NCBI RefSeq assembly: GCF_052324685.1
Contig: NW_027506877.1
Coordinates: forward strand, 2,125,264 to 2,189,263
DNA from: Brachyhypopomus gauderio
Lineage: Eukaryota; Chordata; Actinopteri; Gymnotiformes; Hypopomidae
Direction: 5' to 3'
Length of the DNA stretch: 64,000 bases
Shown in pieces: positions 1 through 14,800 of this stretch. The notes under the pieces are model-generated. The model saw only the letters and a list, made by a program, of their open reading frames with translations. It did no database searches and was not told the origin of the DNA. The position numbers and the translations under genes are program-made. How positions within the stretch are numbered: position 1 is the stretch's first letter; the number at the start of each line of letters is the position of its first letter.

Positions 1-1049
1 ACACACACATGCACACTCAGGCTCTGACCCACAGGTACCCATTTTCTTTTGCGCAGACTACACATGTTTATATGTAATACTGGGAGACTTACTGCCTTCA
101 CATCCTGTCAGTCTACAGGAAACATCCTCATTTGACTTTATTATATTAACTTATCTGTGTTCATACTGGAAATGTAACATGCTTACCTCTTACCTCTTTT
201 GAACACAAAATCAAATTACTAATCTTGCAGATTAAAACTGTCTGCAACCTGTTTTACATCATTTTTGAGGTTGGTTCTGGCTGTGTCTTCAGTCAGCTGA
301 GCTGTTTAGTGCCTTTGTGACCTTATCAGAAGTGCAGTTTTTCTTTTATGGATCTAAAAATACCATCTTGTAATATCGAGTTTAGTGAAACAGTAGACAG
401 CATTTCCAGCTGATGTGAGAGGGTTAGTATACGGTCACAGCCCAACTTCTCAGTACCTTCTGAACTCATCGAAGAGAGATGCAGAGATGTTCAGCGTAGC
501 GGATACAGGGTGTCAAATCCTGCAGTGTCATTTCCTGGGTAAAGAGCTCAACACATTCAGATAGCAAAGCTGGTTCTATTCAACCGAGGAGGTGTTTCTC
601 ACACAGGCAGGTGTGTGCGCATGTGAGTACATGCATATATATGTGCGTGTACATGTGCGTATGGGCGTTTGCATGTTTGTATATGCATGAGTGATAGAGG
701 GAGAGAAAGAAAGACAGAGAGGGATAGAAGAAAGGACGGGGGGGGGGGGGTGGACGAGTGTACAGAAGCTGCTGAAAACGGTGTCTGGAGTCTAATAAAA
801 TGGCAGGTCTGATGTTCTCCACAGACCGCCACATATACAATAAACCCTCTGAACCTCGTCAGTCTGTTTTTGTTCCACATTATGTTGTTTTCATCTAGTT
901 GTGCTCTCATGGTTGGCCGTACATTGAGTCTGTGTCCCTGTATGTGTGCATGTATGTATGTTGGACATGAGTAGATAGATAGAAAGACAGAGAGAGAGTA
1001 TGGACATTAACATGTAATCTATCTGTGGAATAGGAGTGCTTGGTGTGTT

Positions 1050-1055
<6 letters not shown>

Positions 1056-1133
<78 letters not shown>
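1056..1133. repeat. (TG)n microsatellite
   Basis: An uninterrupted TG dinucleotide run of about 78 bp is read directly from the sequence. Confidence 0.97.
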
Positions 1134-1134
<1 letters not shown>

Positions 1135-2476
1135 ATATACATGTGTACACTGTGTGTACATTGTGCATGTTCTGTGAATCCCTGTATATGTTCTATGAAT
1201 CCCTCAGGGCGGTACTGGTTAAATCTTGTCAGCGGCGGATAAAAGAACACCCTGAACCAGAGGCTGAGTTGCGTAACACACACTTACATTCAATCAACCA
1301 GAACAGCCTTTACCAACCATTAGCTTCCGTTCATAGAAGCCTCCTTATTCCACTCAATCACTTTAGAACTGTATGTCTGTGTTCTTTACCTTTCCTAATA
1401 AAGGACCAATAAGAAGCCATTACTCCGGAAAATTAAATAGATTTGTTTTTATCATGTGGCTGGCTATGAGTTCGGATGCACCTGATCTCATGCAGAAGCA
1501 GAAAGGCCAGAGGGGGCCATGGCGTCCTGCAAGCCCCCGGAGACCTTTAGCCGACAGGGCCTTAAGGGTTGCAGGTTTGGTGGAGGAGCCTGAGGCTGCT
1601 CTGGTTCAGCCCACGTCTCAGGGTTCCGGCCGCTGTCCTCCGTCTGGGTTTGGTCCTCTGATGGAGGGTCAACGCTCCACCCCCGACTCCAAAAACACGT
1701 ACCCGCCTCGGGAGAAAAGGCCAAACCCACTCACAGAAAACTAAAACAACACGGACCCCTTCGCAAGCTCCACTTACCTGCTCGTGAGCTGAATCAGGTG
1801 TGCTGGGCAGCGGTTCTGCTGTGCTGGGCTGTGGCCTGTCTGGGCTGAGTGTCTACACCCGGGCTACAGGCGCGCTCCACTGCGTTTTTTCCTTGAAACT
1901 TCTCCAGTCTTCCGTTCTCATCCATGACCTGCTTTGCCCTGTACGGGAGAGGTGTGTCTGTTTAGTGTTGTGTGTTTTAGTGTCGTGCGTCCATATACAC
2001 ATATGTGCTTTTGGTCCACGACATGGTGTCCTGTTGTTTCTGAGAACGTCACGGTGTCTGTGTTGCTTTGGTGCTAGGTTAAAAACAGCAGGGATACTCT
2101 GACATGCTTTATGAGATGTCTTGACCAGATCTTCTACAATTACCTCTCTCTCTCTCGTACTCTCTCGCTCACAGGCACAATCCCTCTCTCACTATTTAAA
2201 CCGCTCTCACGTGTTGAGCTTTACATGGCTTTAATGTCCTTGGGAGATACACACCACACCTTATCTCAGAAAACACAACAGGAAAAAGACCCTAAATTGC
2301 AATTCCTGTGGGAGGAGAGAGAGAAGAGTGGGCAAAAAAACAACGGTGAGAGCATTAGAACAGACCTCTCTCCTGCCTCTTCATCTTACTCCTCATTCAC
2401 ACTGGCAAAAGAAAGACTCTGTTCTGCTGTGCATGAATAAATATTTGCAGCCCTGCGTGGTTGAACTGTGTGGTTG

Positions 2477-2616
<140 letters not shown>

Positions 2617-2745
2617 CCAAATGCACTTCTGGCTGGTGTTGTCACAGAAGTGCTTTGCTGTCAGTCGGGGGACTAAAGTTATAGACTGCAACTGCCCCAC
2701 TTGTGGAGGAGGGGAGAGACACTCACTAGACTCTATAGAGGTTTA

Positions 2746-2863
<118 letters not shown>

Positions 2864-3509
2864 ATGTGCGTGTGTATGTACACTGTCCCAAACAAAAAGA
2901 TCCCCACAATGTACCCCTTGTCATGAGGATGCCAAACAGCAGTTACACTCTGGGGTCAGGCCTTGCAAAATCCCATCAGTGCCTTAAGCAACAACCACCC
3001 CATCACAGATCTGCTGACTGCAGCAATGCAGGAGAGTGACGCTGAATGACACATGGCTGTCCCTGAGGCATGGAGCTTGACCTGCTCCTGTCGTCACCAC
3101 CAAGCTCCTGAAGCCCCGCCCACTTCCACTGCTGCTTCCAGACACGCCCAGTCAGCCCAGAAATAGTCAAAATTAAAGAATTTTTAAAGCTGTAATCAAG
3201 TATAAATAAAGAATTTTATAATCAGTTGTTGCATTTGATAAAATTTAAATGATCTTGAGCTGAGGGTGGCTTTCAGTTTACAGAGATGTTAAAGAATTTT
3301 CATTTAAATGGCAAAGATGGCAAATCATGTTCATTTGAATACTGATCATTCTCGTTGGGAAGCATGTGTACTTCTGGGTTTTGTGCAGTGAATATTTTTG
3401 TTTTGATAGTAGGGAACTTGTGTTTCTGTAATATGATTGGCAGAATGTGCTCAAGTGACAGAACTGCTTAAGTGATAAAAGACAGTTGAATCAGCTGTGG
3501 GTCTGTGCT

Positions 3510-3512
<3 letters not shown>

Positions 3513-3604
<92 letters not shown>

Positions 3605-3699
3605 TTCCATGTATGTGTGTCAGTATGGGTGTTTTCAATTCAATTGTTCAACGCTTCATAAACATCTTCTGATATATACTTTACTATTTGTGTCTGTGT

Positions 3700-3757
<58 letters not shown>
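3513..3757. repeat. Two (GT)n microsatellites separated by about 90 bp
   Basis: The first GT run spans 3513-3598 and the second spans about 3690-3757, with unrelated sequence between them. Confidence 0.95.
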
Positions 3758-3762
<5 letters not shown>

Positions 3763-4077
3763 CATATGCGTGTACATGTTTGTGGGTAGGGCTAGTGTGT
3801 ACAAAGTGCTTAAACTATTTTTCTGCACCATTGACTTAATCCCAGGACATGTCAAATTAGCCAGCAACCAGACGCACATATACACATAGACACACAAATG
3901 CACACACATACAAATACATACAGTAATTATCTCTTCATTTTATACCATGAAATACAAGTACTATATATGTGTATATATAGACCCACACATTAAACTTCTA
4001 CCATGCTGTCAATCAGACCACATTTACTCACACGGCTAAAGGTAACTTGTCTTTTTATTAAAATCTTCATATTTTCA

Positions 4078-4080
<3 letters not shown>

Positions 4081-4115
<35 letters not shown>
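4081..4115. repeat. (CT)n microsatellite
   Basis: A pure CT run of about 35 bp. Confidence 0.95.
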
Positions 4116-4120
<5 letters not shown>

Positions 4121-4248
4121 TTTTCTGCTCCTTCTCTTTGGAAGTCCCCATACCTCTAGGGTGTGGCTATACTGTATACACACTGACAACCTTGAGGGTG
4201 AAAGGGAGTGTCACTGACAGAATTAGCAGAGTAAGGGTATACCTCTCA

Positions 4249-4391
<143 letters not shown>

Positions 4392-4477
4392 CATTACAGC
4401 ATGATAAAGCCAAGGTAATTAATTGAGACTCTGAACTTAACAGACCAATTAAACATGCAGACACTTACACACACTTA

Positions 4478-5015
4478 GGGCGTACTCACACTAGGCACGG
4501 TTTGCTGGATCCGTGCTGGGGCCCGGTTATCCCCCCTCCCCACTCCCCCTCTGGCCTGCACTCACACTGGCTTCATCAAGCCGGCCCGAGCACGCTTACG
4601 TCATCACAACGTGACTTTATTTGGAAAAAAAGCGCGCTCGCACAACACTATGGAGTTCACGATTCTCTTTTTATTGTATTTTTGGAGTCGTTTTGGGAGT
4701 GCAGAAACACGGTGCAAGCACAGATTTATCGATAATTTAACACAACGATTGTCTGCTAATCGCTTTGCCGCTATGACTGTTTAACGTGAGCGTCACATCA
4801 CTGACGTCATGTTTGAGTTCCAGCGAAATGAACCAATCACACGAGGCACCAAGCGGGCCCGGGCACGGATAGCGCTCACACTAGAAGCGAACCGTGCCCG
4901 AGTCCAAGCGAATCGTGCCCTGGCCCACCTCTTCAAGCGGGCCCGAGCACGGTTAACTGATCCGGGCACGGTTGGAGCGCTCACACTAGCCACAGAGCCT
5001 AGTGTGAGTACGCCC
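4478..5015. mobile_element. PIF/Harbinger-type MITE
   Basis: The element is bounded by perfect 19-bp terminal inverted repeats, GGGCGTACTCACACTAGGC at the left and its complement at the right. It is flanked by the trinucleotide TTA at 4475-4477 and 5016-5018, the target duplication expected for PIF/Harbinger elements. The 538-bp interior has no coding frame I recognise and carries several inverted or direct copies of a GCCCGAGCACGG-like motif, so it is most likely non-autonomous. The clean ends suggest a fairly recent insertion. Confidence 0.88.
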
Positions 5016-5250
5016 TTACACTCACATAACCATATACACAACCAGACAAAAGAGAGAAATTCACATTTATGTGGTGAACATGAGAGACAAAGACTAATTG
5101 AAATGGCTCCACTGTTTAAACTGATGAGTATAGAGAAACACATGAGGTAAGAGGATACATTAAAAGACAGAGAGATTGTTATCCTACATTTCATTATTGC
5201 TTAAGAGAAGACGTCCATCCAAGTGCCACAGCAGAAGCAGCAAGACTGTA

Positions 5251-5256
<6 letters not shown>

Positions 5257-5332
<76 letters not shown>
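5257..5332. repeat. (TG)n microsatellite
   Basis: A pure TG run of about 76 bp. Confidence 0.97.
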
Positions 5333-5336
<4 letters not shown>

Positions 5337-5458
5337 GCAGAAGGTGAAAAATTACATTTGTGAAAATTACATATGAAAAACATGTTTATAGTGCATACTA
5401 TATTTGAGCCTCAGACAATTTCTTTGTGTCATGTGTGGGTCACATATATGTACAGGCA

Positions 5459-5460
<2 letters not shown>

Positions 5461-5555
<95 letters not shown>
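5461..5555. repeat. (GT)n microsatellite with one GA interruption
   Basis: GT repeats of about 95 bp with a single GAGT interruption near 5494. Confidence 0.97.
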
Positions 5556-5556
<1 letters not shown>

Positions 5557-8500
5557 CAGAGAGGGCTGATGTCTCTTCTGTCTCCTCTTGTGATTATTTG
5601 TGAGGGGCTTGGTAAGTTGCTGTGTTCTGGGTAGCACAGTTTGTTCTGGGGGACTAAATATAGCATCACACAAGAGGTGGTGGGGAGCCATGTTTACAAA
5701 TGGAGCAGAGGGCCAGGAGATTCAGGCAGACGAGGAGAGAACATTGGTCAATTATCTCTTCATCATCAACATTTTATTCACCTTACTTGAGGCCTGATTG
5801 ATTTGTTTTTCTTGCTTCAAAGATGATAGGCTTTCTAAAATGTCCCCTTAGTACGGTCAAATTATTTTGTTTGTTCATCAGTCAATAATTTCTGTCCTAT
5901 TGTAACATCAGTGTAAACAGTTTGTGTGTGGCCAGAAAACTACTAACAGATTCTGCAACCAAATTATTGCAAAACCAGTCCATGCCCAACTGCTGAGGGC
6001 TGGTGAGCCAGGTCACCCATCATGATGTTGGATCATGCTCTGTTTGTGGGCCTGGAAGCCTAAGTTCAGTAAGCCTAAGCTCAGAGGAGCTTATATAGAC
6101 AAACCAGCTATCTAGGGGGTGAGGGTAGGGACCCATGGCTTCATGGAGAAAGGATGACTGCAAGCAGAGCGTGGTTTGGGCAGGTTCCTCAGAATACGCT
6201 GTGAATGTGTTCACATCACATGGTAATATGAACAAAAATAAAATAACGACCAATTTGAGGGAGAGTCAGCTTTAAACTTCATTGCAGTGTTTGAGGTGAT
6301 CACTGTGCCATTCTGTGATATGAACGCAGTTGTGATTCTGTGATATGAACGTAATAGCTAATCCCAATGACTAGAAATCAGATAAAGTTTTTAATGCATC
6401 GTTTTTTTCTGACAGAGAGGTTAAAAATTGACAAACAGCCTTTTGCTTTAGGAGGGATTACAGAGCCAGAATGTCAGAAGAACATTTCCCTACCTCGCAG
6501 AATATTCCCAGTCCCAGATTAGCCGACATCTCTCCCTGCTGCACGGCTCGGTTTCGTGCGTTCTGAAGTCGCTCTCACCGACAGCAGCTTGCTAATTAGG
6601 GTGAAAATGGTGGGATGGAGGGGTGGAGAGGTAGAGTCAGCCCTGCTGTTTGTTTTATAAGTGATGTCTAATGATCGTTAATTCAGGGTGGCTGCTGACG
6701 CAGGCACATAAACACCCAGCATGCCCTCTGATTCGCCCCACCCTCAAGTTCACCCGCTCCTTCAAAAACACACAGGCACATACACGACAGAACCCACACC
6801 CGCGCTTACAAGGTTACTGCACGCCATCTTGGCTATTTGCCTTTATCTTTATTGACACTTAAACCCTCTTTAACTTAAGAAAGCCATGAGAAAATGTCAT
6901 AGGGCAGTTACACACAGTCCCACAGACATAAAAAAAATATTTCATTGGACGCTTCGTATTGATTTCCATATACAGCAGTGCTCAGATTACAGCTGACTGA
7001 TCGTGTTACGTGAGGGCAGTGTGGCTCCTGAGGTTGACACAAAATCTTTACTTTTCCTGATGGCGGATGCTCTACAGGCCAGATGCTCATCTAGGAGTCC
7101 ACAAAGCACTATTGCTCTTAGTAGATTCTTCACTAGTGGTGTTATAGATAGAGGCAGGCTGATCGGATTTTAGAGTTTAACTGCATGTATTACGTGCTAT
7201 ACAAACCTGTTTAATTGACCTTCTAAAAAAAGAAAGTCACAATTGAGTGGTCTAATATTTGTTTAGAATGTTCTCTTTATCTGAAACCATAAATCTCTAA
7301 AATATCTTTGTCCCATCTTTTTTCAGAATGTTGAGCTCTTGGCCTACTTTGGAATTCTGGGAAATGAAGTCCAGGAGCTCTCCTGCACACTGCCAGTGCA
7401 ACTGCGAGAACAGAAACTGGGAGAAGGCAACGTGGCGTGTACATGCACAACATCCATAACGCCACTCAAGCACTTTCTAAAGAGACTGATAAAACAAAAA
7501 ATCATCTCTGCTTTTAGTTTGACTTATAGCAGCAACGAATAGGAGCAAGTGCCAAAAGACTTTTGCGACAAAAGACAAAAGCGCAAGAATTCTCCCTAGA
7601 CAAGCACTGTAGCCAATCAGAGGACAGTATGAAGAACGCCTGCCAGCCTGGAGCCAATGAGGTCCAAGATTCAGACGCTTGAACAGTTTGGAGTCAGATG
7701 TTCACAAACAAACAAACAAAAAAATAATGGCTGAAGATCACAGTTCTCAGATATATTATACATTGTTTGCAAAAAGTGCCTGTTGGTTTTGATTGTAGCC
7801 ATATGTAAAAAAAAAAAAAACCTTGATTTTGACTGAAGAGCTGGCTTAAGTTTTCAAAGAAAGGCTTTTATTATGTGTTGGAACTGATGTAAATAGAACG
7901 GAAGTGAAAGATCTGAATGGTGATCATAATGATGAAGACGTAATAATGATCTTAAAATAGCCTGTGATGTGATGTTTAGTTACTTAGCAAAGCCGCTTAA
8001 CTGTAAGCCTCAGTACCCCAGCCTGCTCCACTACTGACTGGCCTTCTGCTTGTTCTGTACTTATTCCTGTTTCCAGTTCTTTCGCCTCTCAAACCATGCC
8101 TTTGCTTTCTTCCTCTCTTTCATCATTTTCTTTTCCTCAATTTCATATTTCTCTGTCTTTTCTAGTGATTTATGTGCTCCAGCTATGCAGTAGCACTTCA
8201 GTGCCTGTCTCAACCCCGCCTCGTCCTCTGCTCATGCTAGCGTAAAAGGTAGCGTACAACAGAACGGGCTATTTTTACTTGTACTCCTAAGGTGGGAGGT
8301 TTCTCTGTGATGGTACCTGCTGTTACTTACCTCATATGGCACGCAAACATGCTAGCTGTCCCAGTACACAGTGGACCGTACCAGTTATGTTTCAGATAGA
8401 AATATGAAGGACGCTGCAAATATATAGAGTGCCGTGGATGTTGCCTTCTGAAACCGGTTTAGTTTTTCTGATAAAGATCTAAGTAAGGATTGGTGTAGGG

Positions 8501-11043
8501 GTAACTGACCCCACCTTTGCATAAAAGGGCAAATGTAACTCCATGTTGTTTCAATACACTCAAAGGCAAAGTGTGACAAAATTAGGCCCCAAGTGCAAAA
8601 CATTCTCTTGATTCTCTGTTTGCGGTAACTTTTTACTCCTCTGCCATTATTATCGACATTGCTTTTTAAAAAAATGGCTAGAGTGTGTGTTCTTGCATAC
8701 ACGTGTGGGCGTGTGTGTGCGTGTATAGGACTGCAAGTACCTCTCCCTCTACTCTGCACTGCCCGAGCACTGGCCTATCCCATGTTTGCCTGGAAACAGT
8801 GCATAACAAATAACCTTTATTGCATCCAGATTGGGCTCCATGCGTCAGACCCACTGCTTTGTACTCCAGAGGTAGAGCAGGCAACCCCAGTGGCCATGGG
8901 AGGCTTCAGAGCCATTACGCAGGCACGTACCCCAGCCGCAGCGCACATGCCCTCCAGAACATACCTCATGCCTTATATCGCTACAGTGCACGTCCAGGGC
9001 CGTCACACCAAAAAACACTCGAGGCTGACAGTGGATTCTTCTTGACGGCTCAAGAGTTTCAGGAGGACGTGAAATTCAGAAAGGTACAACTAAAAACCCG
9101 CACGGCACAAGCCGCATCGGCCAAAGTGGCGTGCTGTCAGGAGTCATGCGGTATGCCATTGTCCAATACGTCGTCCAGCCATTGAGATATTTATGAGGGA
9201 CGTTTTGCAGAACCAAACTGTGAATGTAATTTTACCACTTGAGTCTTGAGAGAATCCGGATATGAGGCAGCGAACACCATCTCCCTCAAGAGTGTGTTAA
9301 TAAGGGGATACAGAATATAACAGATAATGCTTTTGATAATGATGATGTAAAAATATGTATTTTTTGAGGGGGCGGGATCATTCCCACAGTTTTTGCTGCT
9401 GTTCTTACTATGATATTTTATGTTAGGGGAGTAGAACTTACCAACAGGTTTCTTCTTATGCGCTAAACTTTTTTTTCTGTAATTCATGTCATGTTGCTTC
9501 AAAAAGAAATGGCAGTGTGATGATAATGTTTTTCATGTTCTGTTCAAGAAATAAAAAAAAAATTTATTGGAAACTTTTAGAGCGGTGATTTACAGTCGGT
9601 CACAGACAGCCATTTTGAAATCAGAGCCATACAAGGAGCTGAAGGCTAGCACTGTGGCCCAGAACCAGGCAGGGTCAGACAGGCAAACACACCAAAAGAT
9701 CTTAAGGGACTAATTAATGAACATATAAAACATTTCACCATTATCATAATCAGTTCATGAAAATAAAGTTAGGGCAAGTTGAATCTGATTAGTCTCTAAA
9801 GACAAATGTGCTTTGTTTAAAAAGAGACATAAACATTGATTTCCAGCATGCATTGTAAAATGATCTATCTGAAGCACAAATCAGTATTGATTTCATGTTA
9901 TACAACATCTGTTTACATTGCAGTGACACTTTTAGCAGTAGACTTTAGTCAAGTAAAAGGTTCAGCATTAAGTTTTATCGATTGATTGAAGTAACAGTAC
10001 AAATGGATTTTCAAGCAAAATGACACAAAATATGATCCCAAGAAATACAACCAAGTCTGATGTACAAGAGCCTAACAGACTAATTGATGACTAATTAAAA
10101 CAGGCAAATTGATTATTACAGGTCTATGTGGTAGATGAGAATCCTTTAATCTATTATCACAGTTTCACTTAGTGTGAGAGATGTACTCTTCCCTCTTTCT
10201 CTCTCTCTTTCTCTCTCCCTCTCTCTGTATGGAAGTGATGACATGTCCTTATACAGCCACCAAAACACGCAAAACATTCATTATGCTGTGTGTGTGTGTG
10301 TGGTGGCAGATGGTGTGCTAACCACAGAGATAAATCTGTATTTTGTCTATGGGTGCAACAGTGTCTCAGGTGAGCAGCATACTGAATGACGTGACTCACA
10401 CCTGGTCAGGCCTATTATTTCTCTCTGAGAGAGAAAGTGCATTCCAGGCAGAATCTGGAAAAAAATTGCAAATATTAGATAAAAGCAGTTTTATACAGCC
10501 ACAAAACGGCACCCTGTAACATTGTACCAAGTGTGTAGCAGCTGTAAGAATCGAACATGTTATAGGCCTACACCCAGTGTTCTTAATCCAAATACCTGCA
10601 GGGACTGAAACGTGGATCTGACGGTATTCTGTCTCTGACCTGTTTTTACATACAGGTGTCTCTGGCTCCTGTTCCACTTTCTTGTCTCTAAGGTGCCATA
10701 TGGAGCCCGGGGCTTCTGGGTAGACGTGTGTAGATGCTATTTGATGTTAGACACTATAGTCTACATCACACAAGCTCCAGGTAGGAACTATTCTTGCAAG
10801 CTGATGTAGGAACTGTTCCTTATGCAGAGTGTAATTTAACCTCGAAGAGGAGAACAAAACCAATCAAGATGAAAGGAACTGAGGGGAACCTTATTTAAGA
10901 TGTCTGAATGTTAGCCTAATGTTTACAGAGCTTTTTTTTTTTTTTACCAAGTCTTTCTGTTTTTTGTTTTTCATTACACAGATTGTCCCTGTGCAGAAGG
11001 GCAGCACAGTTAGACAACAGATATACAAGGTCTTAGATGGTTC

Positions 11044-11044
<1 letters not shown>

Positions 11045-11107
<63 letters not shown>
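11045..11107. repeat. (TG)n microsatellite
   Basis: A pure TG run of about 63 bp. Confidence 0.97.
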
Positions 11108-11108
<1 letters not shown>

Positions 11109-11667
11109 GATATAGGAAATTCTTTTTTTAAAAGAGCATACTTTAAGGTTTTAAAAGAGCATACTTTAATAGCTCATTTTTTCACTCATTAGTCTTCTTC
11201 ATTTTACCAGGTATATAACTATCATACGAAATTCCAAGCAAATTTGACCCTTGGACACAACTGATTACACAAGAGTTTCAACTTAAAAACAGTAATGCTG
11301 CTTAACTTCCCTCTAGAGAGCTGAGAGACACTCTGGACAGATTCAAGACAACTCATTTTTTATTTCAGGTCTTAACAAAATTTGGTGTATGCACTGCTCA
11401 TGTGTGTTTATGTGTATAATATTAGTATTTCATCAAGGAGTAAACAAAAATACCAACGCAGGTGTCATGATTAAATGTTGCATATATATGCTTTCCACAA
11501 TTATTTATTTCAAAAACAAAACCTGCAAGGCACAGCAGAACAGTTGCCCTTCTCAAAAAGCAGCCATCATTTTCGGCCACACAACAGCACAATCTTAGTA
11601 CAGGATGTACTGCAGGAAATCTTCCTGTTTTATTACTTCCCTTTTGGCTCAGTTAGGGAGGAAGGTC

Positions 11668-11867
<200 letters not shown>

Positions 11868-14795
11868 GAGAGACAGTGTGTGAGAACAGGACAAGTCTAC
11901 ATTTAGAACAAATCTAATTCATGTCTTCGTTTCATAACTACCTTGGCTGCTTGATCTTCATACGTCTTTGACGACACAAATCGTGTATTTTTCTACCACA
12001 ATCTGTATAATGTTAAGTTCCATCAGTGTTAATTATAGGTTGTCAAGGTGTTACCATGACCCAGCTATGGTGCTGCACATGCTGGTCGATGAGGGAACGT
12101 ATGATGAACATATTTTAATACCCTGCCACTATACTTTCATTACCTCATTGCTTCTTTGTATTTATCTAAACAGGGAGTCTTATTTGTTTTCCTCTCCTTT
12201 CCATGCTCTCCTCTCCGTATCTTTTATCATGGGAGATGTGCCTTTTACGTCATGTGGAGCTGTAAAGCATATTTAGAGGAGTGAGTACGGAGAAAGAGTT
12301 AACAGCTTGCATCACTGTCGTCCTGGAAGGAATAGTGGGTTTTTTGTGATGATTTGAGATCAGTTTTGCAGTTTTTATTGCTATGTTTCATATAAGGATT
12401 TATTGGGGTAAGCTGAGTCTAGACCAGCTTCAAAGCTACTACTTAGAAAGCGAGAGTGGGAATGGCGGTGTGCTGGGAGGGAAGGCATGGTCTGCCACTT
12501 TGGGGCCTCTAGATTTTATTTTTCCTGAAAAGCTGCCTGAGAACGCGTGGACACATGGTACAGAATTCCCCCACAGCCTGTGTGTGTGTATGTATGTGTG
12601 AGGTGAGAGAGAGAGAGAGAGAGAGACAGAGAGAGCAAGATGATGAGAAAGAGAGGGAGGGATAGAGGGAGGGGTGAGAAAACGACAGCATGGACGTGTT
12701 CTTACACAAACCGAAGAAAAACATGCAGCGAGTTCCAGTGTACCGTTGCATATTCCCAACAAAATGATACACTTCAGACTTTTCCTTAATGTCAGTTCAA
12801 ATAGCCATTTGATTCTGCCCTCCAGCTTTTCAGTGAAAGGACAAAAACTTCTTAAGAAAATGGAATGTTCCACTTTCCAGGCATTTATGGGGGGGAGGGG
12901 CAGTAATCCAATGTACAATGTATGCAGTCATGATTGACAGGAACACCCCCCCCCCCCCACACACACACACACACACACACTCCCCCTCCCCCTCCACACA
13001 GATTTTCCTTTAGCGTCGCCCTCATGCTGAGGAAATGTGGCGGTTAAGGATGAGTTGTAGAACAGGCGGTTCCTGGTGAGGTTGTGCTCATGTGAATAAA
13101 GGTGTGGGGTCATACTTTTGAAATGCCCCATGTACTCTAATTTAGCTCAGGTATGTAATAGAAACCGTTTATTTTTCTGTCATTATTCATCGAAAATAGA
13201 ATGCTAAAATGCTTCCCCGTAGGCTGCGGCATGATGTTTGATCAACCAAATAACAAACATGATTTTGCTGGAGAGCTTAATGCCCTTGTAAAATAATTGA
13301 GCTATTATGAAGTCATTTCTGAGCAAAAATGTTTTGCTGAACATGTAATTTATATGTTATCAATTCTTAATGATCTATCAGAAATGGCAGTTATTAACAA
13401 ACAACTGATGTTGAGAAAGCCTTAAGATATTCAGAGTATTAATATAAAGAAGAGTGCATATAAGAGTGCACAGAAGTATCCACCTTCATTAATTTAAGAT
13501 TGTGAAAATACAGTATGTAGAGGGTTTGGGGGTTACCTTTTATACAACAGTCCTGTACTGGTGAAAAACAAAATGAACCCAAAGAACTCTGAGAGCAAGT
13601 TTTCACATGGCACGCATACGCCATCTGGTGGCTATCTAACACATTGCTTCAACCTATCCAGTTATTGGAAAGACGTCCACTTCCAGAGACGTCTAGTTCT
13701 GGTGTTGCAAAATTGTAAAGAAAAGAGAAAACTGGAGCAGTGAAATGTAACTTTCTATTGTTTTGTGTTTGAAAGAAATGGAACATCTGCATCAGCAAAA
13801 AATAACCCAATTTCCTTTTTCTTGTAGTTACTAAAAAACAGCTTTTATTATGAGACAGGAAAATACATTTCTTCACCCTTTTCTTGTTTTATAATATCCA
13901 GTTAAATAAATCAGTACGCTTAACCCTATTGATTTCATATTATATAAAATAAAGACTAAACAAAACAGATACTTTCAAATTGAACACTTTTCCTACCTGA
14001 AAGGTTATATTCATAGTGCAAGACAGAAGAAGAAAAAGAATCTTGGTGTTCAGTGTTTTATTAAACACTGACTCAGGTACAATTAGTGGACTTCACATTT
14101 ACATTGTCGAGAGAAAAATGTCATTGTGTCAGCTGTCCTACTTCACCAATTTAACTTGGATCACTAATCAGACAATAAAGCTGTTGGACAGAAATTACCA
14201 GAACTAGTAATACTAGAACATATGAAATTACTAGAACTACCAATTTGTAGTAGTATTAAAACTACTGTTACTAGTAATAACCTTAGAACTACTATTAGAT
14301 CTAGCTCTATATTCAATATCTGTAAGAACTAGAATTCTTTGAACATCTAATATAGACTAGAATTCATTGAATTTCATATGCTATACACATGAACTTGTCT
14401 TGGGAGTTTACCTTCATGGAACAGTTCACTGGAATTCTCACACTGACCATATTTATACACCAACACAAGCAGTTTAAGAAATGACTGCCTGCCTATTGCA
14501 TAACTGAACTAATGAATCTGGACAAGAATATTTAAATAAAGTTCTGTCTAAAGCATGAAGCATGGCTCAATGAGCATTGTTTACAGAGGTTTACAGAATT
14601 TACAGGAGAAAGCTTAAAAGGTTTACAATTCATGACATTTTGTCTGCCACTATCTCCCATATGATGAGTAGCTTCGGTATTACTTGATTGGCTGGACAAC
14701 GTCTTCTCGAGCTGCAGGAGATACTGAATATCTTGCAGTTTGCACTTATTTTGACCTGGAGAGCCTCTTCAAACTTGCCCAGGTCCTTTGGTTGA
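11868..14795. other. No gene recognised; short GA, poly-C/CA tracts and likely 3' flank of the minus-strand gene
   Basis: No exon is recognised. A GA tract lies near 12603-12629 and a poly-C run followed by CA repeats at 12946-12980. Between about 14196 and 14375 the DNA is AT-rich and unusually dense in CTAG and ACTAGAACT-like words. The segment nearest 14800 is probably the 3' untranslated region of the large minus-strand gene; a TTTATT at 14057-14062 gives AATAAA on the minus strand and is a possible but unproven polyadenylation signal. Confidence 0.5.
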
Positions 14796-14800
14796 GCATG

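Larger units (their letters stand above)
5019..11044. other. No gene recognised; scattered simple repeats
   Basis: Outside two GT tracts I find no coding exon, RNA gene or transposon end that I can support. Short open frames here (for example 7339-7542, 8385-9185) lack family similarity and convincing splice context. The sequence could be intergenic or intronic. Confidence 0.55.

Noticed and set aside
8385..9185. Overlapping open frames on both strands near 8.4-9.2 kb
   Set aside because: No recognisable domain, no convincing splice sites, and frames of similar length occur on both strands as expected by chance.
10979..11040. Possible exon after an ACAG acceptor at 10981
   Set aside because: A short open stretch exists, but no good donor, no family similarity and no partner exon were found.
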